Shown in pieces: positions 11,104 to 23,800 of a stretch of DNA of 64,000 bases. The notes under the pieces were generated by a model. The model was not told the origin of the DNA and did no database searches. It saw only the letters and a list, made by a program, of their open reading frames with translations. Both the position numbers and the translations under genes were made by a program. This DNA comes from Nannobrachium achirus (lineage: Eukaryota > Chordata > Actinopteri > Myctophiformes > Myctophidae), in assembly GCA_963921795.1 (NCBI GenBank), contig OY997640.1, positions 56,900,671-56,964,670 on the forward strand, given 5' to 3'. Each line of letters begins with the position of its first letter. Positions within the stretch are counted from its first letter, which is position 1.

Positions 11104-13709
11104 TCATGCACTCTGGGCACCAAGACTTTCTGTAAGAAGGAAAAGCAAGAAAAAAGCAAGGTAGTTACTTCCACAATTAACTACCAAAAGTTCCAAGAGT
11201 GATTTGTGACACTACGATCAAAATCAAGCCTGATTTAAGTCAGTTGATAATTATAGAATTAGTTTTCTTTACCTGGTTCTTTGAGTGTGTGTGCGTTTCC
11301 CACCAGCACAGTCGTGTTCGTGTTGTGGTTGAGGATCTCTGCTGACAGGTTGTTGCTCTGCTGTTCGTCCACAATCCTCTTCTGAAGCTCCTCCTGACCG
11401 CAACACATGCAGGTTGGTTCAATTCATATATTCATGAACACTTTTTTTATAGACACTATTAGACACTATCACTGTCTAATGTTCTATGTTCTGTATTGCA
11501 CATAGAACATACTACATAGAACATACTGTGAAGATGTTTACAAAAAAGTTAAGTACAGTACAGTAGCAACTGCTGGAAAAAATATGCTGTTGGCGTATAG
11601 AATATGCCAAACTTTATGCACATGTACATTTGAGGATGCTCTTTTCTTTTCTCGTTGCTCTTTTGCCTTTTGCACTCTTTCTTTTCTCATCTTATTATTA
11701 CCCTTTTTAGATTTGGTTTGCTGTAGATATACCACTGCATTGTCTGAAGGATGCCAAACAAAAACAAGTTTTACTCTTATGTACCTGTACAAAAGACAAC
11801 AACAATCAAGTACAACATTGAAACCTTGAAGTATCACATACCCAGCCTTTACTTGACCTGGGTAAGAGGAGTGATAAGCTTGCGCTGATTGGTTAACATC
11901 TATGTATCCGTTAGGGCTAATATGGCAGCTGGCCAATCGATGCTATGCAAAACCACATATTCCCCAGGGTTTATACGGCAGCAGTAAAATCAGTGCAGCA
12001 AAAGCGACAATTGTCGCTCCGGGTTATGGAATCGAAAACAGCTGCTAGACAGATTGGGAGTAAGGAATGAGCCTCTTTCGTGGAGTGGTGAGACAAGATG
12101 ACGGAGCATGGAAAATACTTGAAAAGTATGGACTGAGGTTTAACTTAAATTGATGATTAAATACCGTTTTACTTACTTTGTGAATAAAATAAGGTCGATC
12201 AGCATAAAGAAAAGGCTGTATGTGAAAAAACAAATGACCACCCAGGATCCATCATTGTTCTCTTCATACAACCTCATGCAAAGGCATATTGGCCCAAGCA
12301 AGGTGAGCTGGATAAACACATGTGTAGCTGACCATCTATATTAGTGAGTATTTATACGAGTGATCTGTACCTCACACATGACAGAGAGCTGCAGGGGAAG
12401 ATCCTCCACCTTAACAAAGTCATCCTCGTCAGACTTCTGGCTGGTGTTTCCTGATCCCACCTCCTGTGACAAAGACAGTTCATATCCATTTAATTTCCTT
12501 GTTGTGACGATGGTATGGATGCAGGCAAACCTTTGCATCATGCAACATGTGGTCTCATTGTACAGCATGCATCATCACTAATGCACACACTGTAGTATGA
12601 TTATATAGCTGTGAAATTATCAATCCAATAATTGATTACTCTATTGACAGAAAAAAAAAGTATAACTTTTGCCATTTACAACTTCACTATAACGTGAACG
12701 GTATTTTACATATCATACTATAATGACCTTATCTTACAGGACCATAAATTATTCATCTAGCTTCAAATGGTAGAAGGAAGAAAAAAAACTGTCAACAGAT
12801 GAATGGAGTGTGAAAGTAGTTAGTTGAAACCTTTCTAGATTTAGAGTAAAGGGGTCATTAATGGGGGAGAAGTGTAGATGTCTTACATCTACGTTAATCA
12901 TGACAGGGGACTCTGTGTCAGGGCTGCTGGTGGCGGTGGAGGCCTTGAACGCTTCCTGACCCTGGCTGTCTGTGGCGTTGGTCTCTGGGGCCGCGGCTGC
13001 ACCTTCATCTCCCCCTTCACACTCAACACTTTCCCCTTCAGGACCTCCGTGCTCCACCCCAGCAGCCACATTCCCCTCTGGGGATGCCACACGCTCTGGG
13101 GATTTAGACCCGGACTGGTTGTTCAGCACTGCATAGGAAGAAGAGGAGAAGAATATGTGTGTCACTGTCAACTAGGGCCGTCACAATCACATCCTTTTAG
13201 TTTGACGATTAACTATATAACGAATAAATTGCGATTCATGATTTAATTGTGATGTGGCATTTAACTTGGAACATATGAATAAAAATTACATTTCTGTTTG
13301 CCTTTAACTTGACCGGTGCCAATAATCAAAATAAATTAAAGGGATACAGTTTATGTGTAAAAGTGCTTTACGCTGGTAATAAAAGTAAATGTGACACCAA
13401 TTGAGTCAGTAATAAACCTTAGCACTAGGGCTGTCACGATATGCCTAATCCACGATTCAATTCAACTTTCGATTCTAAGGTCACGATTTGAGTGTGTATC
13501 TGACACTCTTTTTTTCTCTCCCTCATCGGAAGCATGCATGCCCTGGATGCACAGGAAAACATAAAGCCTTGTGGTTCGTGCAATTAGATGTGCGCATGCA
13601 CGGAGGTGAATCGCGATTCGAGTTGTGATTTTGATTCACTGAATCGAACGTCAATTTCGGTTTGATTTGTGGTCCGAATGGGAATCGTGACAGCCTTACT
13701 TAGCACTTA

Positions 13710-13782
<73 letters not shown>

Positions 13783-15200
13783 ACCAGGTAGTAACAAATC
13801 CTCACCATAATTATTCTCTGAACCGTTCTGGTCAGATGTTACCTCCTGTCCGCTAGGCTGCGCTCCCTGAAATACAAAAAGACAATTACACCGATCAGAC
13901 TTGATCAAAGAAGAATCAAATCATACTTGAATCAGAACCACTTTTTATTGGTTGAGTGTGCAAATGATGAGGAATTTGGTTGCTCAAAGAAAACACAATG
14001 GTGTACCGTATGATCTAGGCCTACATTAGAAACATGACAGGGAATATTAGCCTGGCCCCAACAAGATTTCTGCTCTGTGACCCAAATTCATTCTGTATCA
14101 GTCAGATACAGAATTTTAAAAATAATTTCACTGTGCAACATGTAAAATATTTGTACAACTAAAGCAAACAGCTTTTGGATGCAACTCAGTGACAGTGCTT
14201 TAACTGGTTTGAGTAATACATCTGCTTTCTACACTCAAAACCTGAGTGTAGACTCAGGAATCGGAATACATTATTGGCCCCAACTGTAGTTCTACATGAT
14301 AATAGGAAGTCCAACTTGCTCAGCTATGGGAAATGTGGAATATGTCATGTTTAAACAACAGGTGTATGTGTTGGTTGTGACCTGTTGTTGCTCCAGCAGT
14401 GTCTCAGACGTGGCTTGTAGGGAGGTCTGGACCTCTATAGGTCCTGCCTCAAAATCCTCCATCTCCACCTCATTATCGTCCTCTCCACTGCCATAGTTGG
14501 TCAGAGCCTGGGTCTCTGCTTTGGACAAACCTGCAACACAGTATTGTTTTTAGTATTATTCACAACACAATGGAGGATAAACATGAGAGGAGGAGGCTTA
14601 CACAAAACACTAAATCAGCATTATAGGTAGCGCTGCAATAATTTGAAATAATGTTTGCACAATAGTTAACTCATTTAATGCCACCCTTTCACCACTAGAG
14701 GGTGCCCCAGGTGCCACAGACAATCCCATAGAGATATGCTGGTATATGCAGAAGCCCTGCAGCCATGACTTGCCTAAACACTTTCCTTTGTGCATGTACA
14801 GGAAGAGGATGAAGTTAGCTTGAAGTTAGCTATTGGCTACCAAGCATTTTAAAAGCCTTATTTTCGTCAACTTAGCCATGATTAAACCTTGCACACCTCA
14901 TGCATGGGAAAAAAACAGAGAAGAATGAGCTCTAAAAAATCCAATGCAATCCTGGATTGCATTGTTGTGGGTTTGTGCAGTTTGTTCACAGCTTTCAAAC
15001 AAAAAAATCCGATTGGAAATCCGTTCAGGCATTCTTGAGATAATAGCCATTATGTTTTACACTGTTGTGAGCTTGGAGGTCTGCTACCTGAGTTGTATGG
15101 GGGTTGTATGGGGGTTAAACATGCAAAATCGCGATTGAAATCATGTTCACTAGTTTTGATGGGGTCCAAAAAAAAATTTTTCAAAAAAATTTTTTCAAAA

Positions 15201-15231
<31 letters not shown>

Positions 15232-17855
15232 GAATCACGAGTATACTCGTGATTGGCACTGTGGGATGCGCTAATATATCACGTGTATACTCGTGATTGG
15301 CACAGAATGAGTTAAAACCCATAATATTGTAATAACCCATCTCAGGCAAATGGCAATAAAACTCAGGGCCATTACATACAGTACTATTTGGCCAAAGACA
15401 AGGCACCAATAAGCACAATTAACAACAAAGGCATTCAAAATAATATAACATATAACCTAATCTTTTCCACTCAAAAAACACTTCAATCAATGATCGAGAG
15501 AAATGATCATGATAATAATATTCAGCAGAATAAAATCATAACATTTAGTCATAATCATGCAGCCCTAATTCCAATGTTTAGGAAGAGAAGCCTTGTCGTC
15601 GTGCACAGGCAATGAATGACGGCATGACGCACACTTTCATTTGAAAAAAGAGCAGACACGTTTTATTTTAAAAACCAGATAACTTTGAGAAGTTAAATAA
15701 GTCACATACTAATGGAAAGAGGCATTCCCTCTCCATCTTCCTCCTCCTCCTCTTCGTCTCCATCTGAGGCGTTGCTGCTCCTGCTGTACTCTCCCTCAGC
15801 CTTCTGTCCGTCTCTCTGCTGGAACGCAGCAACCTGCTCCGTCTCATCCTGGTCCTGGAAGAGACACACACATCATCATCATCGTGTTTGATATTCTCAC
15901 CATTAAACAGCGAACATGGCAGATCTACATGCTCACACGCATTGCATTGCAACGCGTTGTTAACTTCAAGGTTAACAGGTCTGCTCTTTCTCCCTATTCT
16001 CAAAAAAACATTTTGGTTAAGCACGAGGTTAACCAATGGGTTTATTACAGTACAATATGCAGTATGAGGGAGAGTATTACTGACTATGTTCTGAGCAGTT
16101 CTTACCTTGTCTTCATCCAGGTATACTGGAGAAAAGCACTTCTCTCCCTCCACAGTTTTGGTTTCCTATTGGGGAGGTATGCCGATATTTATATTGATGC
16201 CTTTTAGGCCAGACACCTTTCTATTATATATTATATGTATATAAAATGAACATGTCCATTGTTTGCAAGCTGTTTTTTTTCTCTGAATAGTTGAGGGAAA
16301 TCTTTTTTAGAAAGTTCGATTATTGAGAAAGAAAAAGGTATATAACCTTATTTCCATGACGTTATCAGCAGGAGCCATGAACAATACACACGTTGTAAAT
16401 ACTCTAAGACTGAGACTGCAACTGGTAAAACACACAATCTGTCAAGTCGAGACTCGAGAGTGTATAAAAATGTAAAGCCATTCTCTCCCGTTCCACTAGA
16501 GGCCATAGCCTCAATTAATTCGGGATATTATACGTTTCAGCCAGCAACGTTCCATGTAATCAAAACCTTTTTGGGTCAATCAGTACAGTCAACATAACAA
16601 ATCAAATAAACATCCACAAATTATATCCCTTTAATTGCTACTTCATCGACAGTCACGATTTGCAAATGATGACATTTCCCTGACAAAACAAGAAGCTGAC
16701 CTGAGCTCTGTGCTTGCTGTTGTTGGGTTCCTCCGGTCTCTTCTTGTTTCGGTGTTTGGCTGCTGCAGTGCTGCTGCTGTTGTCCAGATCCTGCATCAGT
16801 CTGAAGAAGGCCAGCTCGTTGAACAGGATCTCTGAGATCTCCACCAGCAGGTCCTCTCCACAGTCCTTCAGAGTCCGGCCCGCAAACTTACTCAGAGAGT
16901 CCTGACCCGCAGCAGTGGGCAGAGAAAGAAAGGAAAGAAAATATTAGAATGTCACTGGATGTGGTTTTCCCCACTGGATGAAAACCATGATCTTCTGCCT
17001 TCTCGTGTCCGCAGACACACACAAACACCTTTCCTCTGCGAAAGATTTATATATATTTAGGTTTGCTGATGTACAGTTATGTAAGGCTAATATTGTAACT
17101 GGAAATGAATGCACTGGACATATGTAAAGAGTTCAATAGTTATAGACTCACCTTTTCAGACTCCACCAAAACTCCACCAAAACCCTTAGCACTACTGGAA
17201 ATCAATGTCCATACATGAAGCTAGTTAGCATTTGTTTTTTAGGTTTTTAGAAACCTTTTTTATTATTTTATTTTCCTTTACAGATTATACTGTTTTTCTA
17301 GATAGATATTCATCTGCATGTGTTATATTGCTGTTGATGTACTGACATTTGTTTATTATTGTGATATTTGATCTGCTTATTGTAAATCGCTTTGGATTAA
17401 AAGCGTCTGCTAAATGCCTAAACTGTAAACTGTAAACTGTAATAGCCTAATCTCCCTACCTCAGGGGTTCCCAAACGTTACCGACTCAGGGCACCCCATA
17501 AATATTGTTTTAATCCGAGGCACCCCTACATTATAATTTTCACTCCCAGCACCTTATATTTATAGCATATCGTCGTCGTCGAGTGGAAACCTTGTATGTC
17601 CAAAACCGTTCGTTTTGTATTTATCATCTATAAAATGTACTAAACTAGTGAAAACAGCAGATCTACAAGCACACAACGCGTTGTGTGCTGTTTTCACTAG
17701 TTTGAAAACCCCTGCCCTACCTGCAGGATTCCTCCCAACTGTCTGTGGAAGAAGCAGACAAACTCCTTGCTGTCGTCGTTCTCCTGGGTGAGGGTGAGGA
17801 CCATGCGACGGACGGAGGTCAACAGCTGGTAGGAACACACCTCGTCCATGTGCTC
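11104..17855 (-). CDS. pcm1: pcm1 coding exons 29-38 (residues 1738-2147)
   Basis: Exons from 5' to 3': 17721-17855, 16701-16901, 16106-16165, 15710-15854, 14382-14530, 13806-13866, 12887-13128, 12371-12463, 11273-11393, 11104-11129. Landmarks: exon 29 [20 protein letters not shown]; exon 30 [20 protein letters not shown] and [13 protein letters not shown]; exon 33 [20 protein letters not shown]; exon 36 [20 protein letters not shown] (LIR core FVKV, family knowledge from human PCM1 binding of GABARAP). The exon 29 donor lies inside the target-site duplication of a hAT element. The exon 33 donor (CAG/GTCACA) is weak. Confidence 0.9.
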
Positions 17856-20800
17856 CTAATCACATCAAATACAACCACACAACACTGTCACAAATGAGAT
17901 CTGTTGCTGTAGGTCTCTAAAGTTCTTCATGCCACCCTTCCTTGGATGTGCCTCGTCTAGTTAAAGACATCTCAAGGTGATCTGGAATAAGCTCAAAGTG
18001 TACTGACGAAAGTGCTGCCATGTTGGAAGAGTAACAATAAATGGAACAACTGTGACATTATTGAGTCTTGCTCCCTGATCAATCCCTTCATTTATACTCA
18101 ACTGTTGTAGAAAACACCATTGTGTTTTCTACTCAACACCCTATTTGTACTTGGCATTTCCTCAAATTATTTAGGGACAAAGACGTGACATCTTAATCTC
18201 TACTTATGTCGTCATTCCTCCAACATGGTTCCTCGTAAACACCAGCAGCACTCTAGCTGAGCAGTTCGTTAGCTCTGTGTGTTAGCCTTTTCAGGGTCAA
18301 AGGATGTTGCAGCTCTACTGTGCACAAAACAAGCCTACCTCAGGAATGCAATCCCTCATCTAATATGATTTTGTATGAGTGGGTATGGAGCTTAGGTGTT
18401 TATTTCTATTTAAAGTGGTGCATTTATATAGCGCCTTTCTCCAAAGCGTTTTATTTCTCCAAACAGCTTTATAATGGGTATTACATTCAAGTCAATGGCG
18501 GTAGAAACGGGAGCAGCTAGGGGTTAAGTGTCGTGCTCAAGGACATTTGGACACACAGGTAATCAAGGTGACTGATCGGTACTGTTCTGGTGAGCATACC
18601 TTGAGGAAGGGAATGACCTCAGTCATGATGGCCTTGATCTGTCTGTCCAGCTGCTGCGTGTCTATCTGAGGACAGCGCACCTCCGCAGATGCACCTGGAC
18701 ACAAACAAACCACTTTATTTCAGGTTTTCAGTATTAAAAAATAAAAGCCCAGTTCTTCTGAGAAGTGTTGAAGGGCTAAGGGGCTCAAAGGCTCAGAACA
18801 ATTTAATGTAATCCAAAAGATAACAGGCATAATTAGAAAATAGAAAAACTAGTCAAAGCAAGGAAACAAATGACTCATGTAAGAAGAGACATCACCTCTA
18901 AAAGAAAAGAAGCAATGAAGCAAAAAATAATAACAAATAAAAGAATAATAAATACATTTAAAATAAGCATTACAAACAAAGGGCAACCTTTGTCATTAGG
19001 GAAAGACAGCTTAGCACAGATGTTCATTAACAGTCACAGTGTTGTTAAAGGACCATACCAGCGACATTACTTATTATCTGTCTACTCTCACCTTCAGCCA
19101 TACTGTATATCATACATCAACATAGACCATTCTCCCATTATTATGGCTTTATTTTTATACTAGCCATTTGTTCACATTGACAAAGCTATACTACCAAAGA
19201 ATACTACCATACTTACCCGACAAATTCAGTCAATGTTGCCAAATATAACCACACAGTTAGTAAGTTATGGACCTTTACATTTAATTTAATTCTCCTGGGA
19301 CTGAGTTCACCTAAAAGTTTCAAATCAAAGCATACTTTAACCATTTCAACCCTCTATACTTAGTAAACTTGACATGGGGTCTCTCAATAGCCGTTCTACA
19401 AGCTCATAACGTGCAGTGTTGCCGCACGTTGTGAACTGCTAGGTTGGTGTAGCTTGTAGATCTGTTAGATCTGCAAATGACATGTTTCCCCCGGAACAGC
19501 GATGTAAGGGTTCAAGAGATTAAAATGCATAAAATACCAAAAATAACCAGGTAATAATATTTAATGTGTTGGATTACATATCTCAAGTTTTAAGTCTCTG
19601 CAAAATGATTTTAATACCACATTGATCAAAAAGTCAAGCAAACCATAGTATGCTTTGGAAAATGGTCAGTAATGTTCACTAAACCGTGAGTGGGCAATGG
19701 GCTAAACATGCCAGACTTCCTCCAGTATGATCCTTTAACACACATTTATTCATTCATTTATTTATATTTATTCATGCCTGCTGTCGAGTACATCTAGTGC
19801 TGGAGTGGACAATGTATCCATACCGTTGACTGTCATTTAACAAAATGTGACAATATGTGTCGACATTTATATAAAAGTTTGCAATAATGTGACATCATCA
19901 CTCTACCATCAATAAGCCAGTATTTTATAAGACTAGTCATCTACTGTTGGGCACTGGGAGCTACCCTGTAAGAGCCCTGTGTTGCACTGTGAAGGGTTAA
20001 GTGATTAGGTACCTTCGCGAAGCAGAGCAGAGGGGTGATGAGCATTAGCGCCGCCTGTGGCTACAGCGTGGGTGGTACAGTGGTTAGACTCAACTTTAAG
20101 CTTCATGCGCTCATATTCCCTCATCCTGGCCATGGCCTTGTCTAAATGAATCACTGTGTTACCTAGCAGAGCAGCACACACAGGAGGAGAAAGAAAGAAG
20201 AAAAGATCAAAACGCAATGAGGCAAGAGGGATGGAAAAAGCAGGGATTGCTGAGGATATGAATGCATCTGTACTCGTGTTTACACAGTAGGGTCCTTCAG
20301 TAGGGTAGCCCAGGAATAAAAACGAATAACATCATTTTCTTAATGGTGAAAGTTAAAGGAGAATAATATGGTGTGAGACATGAAATGTAAGCTTATATCA
20401 TTGACTTCTGGATAAACCAAATGTAGGTTGCTCATCACGTTAGCTTTCCACGCAGGGGGAGAGACAGTCCATTTTCTAGATTACTTGTCTAGTCGGATTA
20501 TTACAAAGTGTAGTAATTACACAATACATTATATGTTGTTTGTACATCTTTAAATACAGTAAATGGACTGTGAAGACCAATATGCTGTTACAATTAATTG
20601 GAGTAATCGATATAAATGATTATATAAAATCATCAATTAGAATCTTTTGCTTAAATCATTAATATATTAAAATACATATCAAACAAATGTTTTATAACAT
20701 TCAATTATTCACACTAGCTACCGTTAAAGTAGAGAGCTAAGGAAATAATCGGTAGTAGTAGCCCTGGGTGAGTAGTAGTACCAGGTATGCCTATGAGCCA

Positions 20801-23800
20801 TGAACAAAGTTCTCAACCTCAGCACTGATCATGTGAAAATAAAGCAAAGGCAATCTACAATCTTGCCAGCTTCAGCCCTTTTCACTTCAAAGTGTATGCA
20901 AAATACTTATCTATATTCAGGTTTGCTATGAGTTGGCACTGTAAGCAAAAGCAGAACTTAAATGGGCAATGTAAAAAGGAAAGAAACGTGCATCATTCTG
21001 AAAAGCTTCAACCGCTTCTCACTGGAGTGTATTTATGTGTACTGTACAGTATGTGAGGAAAAAAACGGTGTGTGCATAAGTTTGTGGGAGGAAGAGAGAC
21101 GAGATGTGTGCTTGAGGCGAGCATCTTTGTGTGCGACATGTGTACCCAGGTCATCGTTGGCGAAGGCGTCCAGGTTAGAGGACGTGGACATGACGCTGTC
21201 GTCTGCAGAGTCTCCGTCCTCTGTCCTCTTCACACTCTCCTGTTTCATCTGCCTGACGTTCTTCTCAGAGCCCTCCTGACAACACACAGCACGCTGCCAT
21301 CAGTGTCACACACAGCACACAGACATGTCTACAAAACCTAGACCATATCTCCTCGTCTGTCATTGTCTCGCCGTTGTGATAAAGTCTCATCAGGGACCGT
21401 CTCTGACAACACTATAACCTCTGTGGAGAACACCTAGAGATAGGAGGAAGCAACCCGGAGAACAATGCAGACGTTCCGCATGTTTCCATCCATCAATTCA
21501 TGAGGAACAGAGGCGGGTTGTTTAGGAAGACAAAAAGGGACGGCTTCCAATTAGTACAGCCCCGGGGACAGCCGCAGGGCCCCTCAGGGAAGGAACACAG
21601 AGCCTGTGTCTCATTTGAAGAAGAGCCACGGAGAGATTTTGGAGCGAGGTGTGGGCGCTTTCAAAAGCCTCGCCTGATGAGAGGTTTCAAAGCCAGCAGA
21701 GGGTCTGGTGGTGTTGGTGGTGGTGGTGGTGGGGAGAGATGGAGGGAAGGGGGAATAAAGGACGGGTGAGGAGATATAGAAGGAAGCAAGTGATGGATAA
21801 GGATGAAACACGATGAAGAGAAAGGGGAGAAAATGACAGATACCTTGAGGGAATTAAAGGGGGAAGACATGTATGGAAGGATAGGGACAGAGGGTTAAGG
21901 AAAGCAGGGCACGAGTGTTGGCAGAGAGGCTCAGAATGAAGATGAAGGCACAGGCAGAATCCTCAACGGACAGAAGAGATGAAGACGGGAGACAAAATGG
22001 AAAAGAAACAGACACGAGGGAGATAGAAAAATAGTAATAATAATAATCATTTACCAATTCATAAATGCACTAATAACCTTTTATTATTGCAAACACAGTC
22101 TACATTTCTGCAAGATTGTAAGTACAGTCGTGGCTAAAAGTATTGGCACCCTTGCATTTGTTTTAAAAAAACAACAACACACAATTGTCTAGATTGCGCA
22201 CAGTGAAGGAACATCAAGGTCTCTGGAGATGGACTTGGAGCCTTCAGATTGTCCATGTTTGGCTGCAATCAGACCTCTGACCTCCTGACAATTCCCTCCT
22301 TTTTTATTTGGTCCATGCTCAGTGTGTGACAAAAAACAGCAGAATGAGGGATTTACTTCATTTAAACTACAGGTAGGTGGATTAATGCTGTATGTTTTAC
22401 AAATGCAAGGGTGCCAATACTTTTAAACATGACTGTAGCTGACTGCCAGGACCTAAGTTACACGACTAGGGCACGCGACACAACAGTGTGCCTATTTATT
22501 CTGATACGAGCGCTACATCAATTTCCCCATCAATATGAGAGTGTGTCTGATGTCTTCAGTCTCCGAGCCAGTAATACTAGTATCTCCAGTAGGGACAGCT
22601 GGCTGCGACCCAGTTCTTAAGGGCAATAACAGGCATGCAAACACAGGTACTGCTGCTCTCTTTATTCTGCTCTCATCCCAGTCACTTTTTACAGAGCCAT
22701 CCAATCACAAAGGAGGAGGGGTGGGGAAAACAACACAAAACACGTCACTTCCTACATGTACAAGTCAGTGTTGTTTTTGTTGACGAGACGATAACGAAAA
22801 TGATTTCGTTGACGCCCCTTTTTTTCATGACTAAGACGTGACGTTGACGAGCTAAAAATAGCATTGTCATGACGAAAATATGACGAGACGTAATGTCTGT
22901 TTTCGTTGACGTGACGAGACGAGACGAAAATCTGGTCTATCCGACTTTTAAAATGAATAAAAACCTGCAAAATATTGTAAGAGTAGTGGCCAATCATATA
23001 GGGGAACGTTCTTGGACGCAGCAACAGGCTGTGTCATTGGCTGGAATGTCGGCATGAGAATACACGTGTTATTTGTTGTTGTCTGCTGGGTGTTGGGAAA
23101 TAAAAGCTAATCATCTGATTGAGGAAAGATGTCAATATATGTTCGGTTTTTGGAAAAGAAGAAACGTTTACAATCCACGAAAATAATGCAGGCTTACTTA
23201 CTGTGGAACGCTCCTATTCCAGTTATGGTAAGCTGTCCTTTTAACAAATCATATTCCTTTATATTCCTTTGCTTTGAGAAGCAGTGTGATAAAAGTTCTT
23301 ATTCCCGTTCCAAAGTACTCCATGTGGCTGCACGCGCTGCAGTGATGTTATTGTAATCGTTACGTCCCAATCCTTATGCAAGCTTGCCACTGGCCGTAAC
23401 GTTGAAAGTGAAAGTGAAAGTAATGTTTTCTTTTGCGGTGAAACCATGTGGTGAAAAAAGTAGGCCTACTCGCATTTTATACTCGAGTAAAAGTATCAAT
23501 ACTGCAATCCCTTACAAGTTAAGTAAGTCCATTATTCAAAATGTACTCAAGTAAAAGCACAAACGTACTGGCATCGAAATGTATAGTAAAAATACAAAAT
23601 GTTTGAGCATAGCGGATCTAGAAGATCATGCACAGTACAGTACTCAAGTAGCCTACTAGGCCTAGTTACTTTGCATCACAGTGTAAAACATGTCATACGG
23701 TAATTATTTTTGCCTTGAGCATGAAAGCAAGGCAGCGAAAGGTACATCTTTCCTTGACAATAATGAGAGGCAACAGACAACAGCATTACGGAGATTTTTT

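Noticed and set aside
11460..11530. Repeated tagaacata words as an operator-like site
   Set aside because: Short AT-rich local repeats in a pcm1 intron; no regulatory family recognised.
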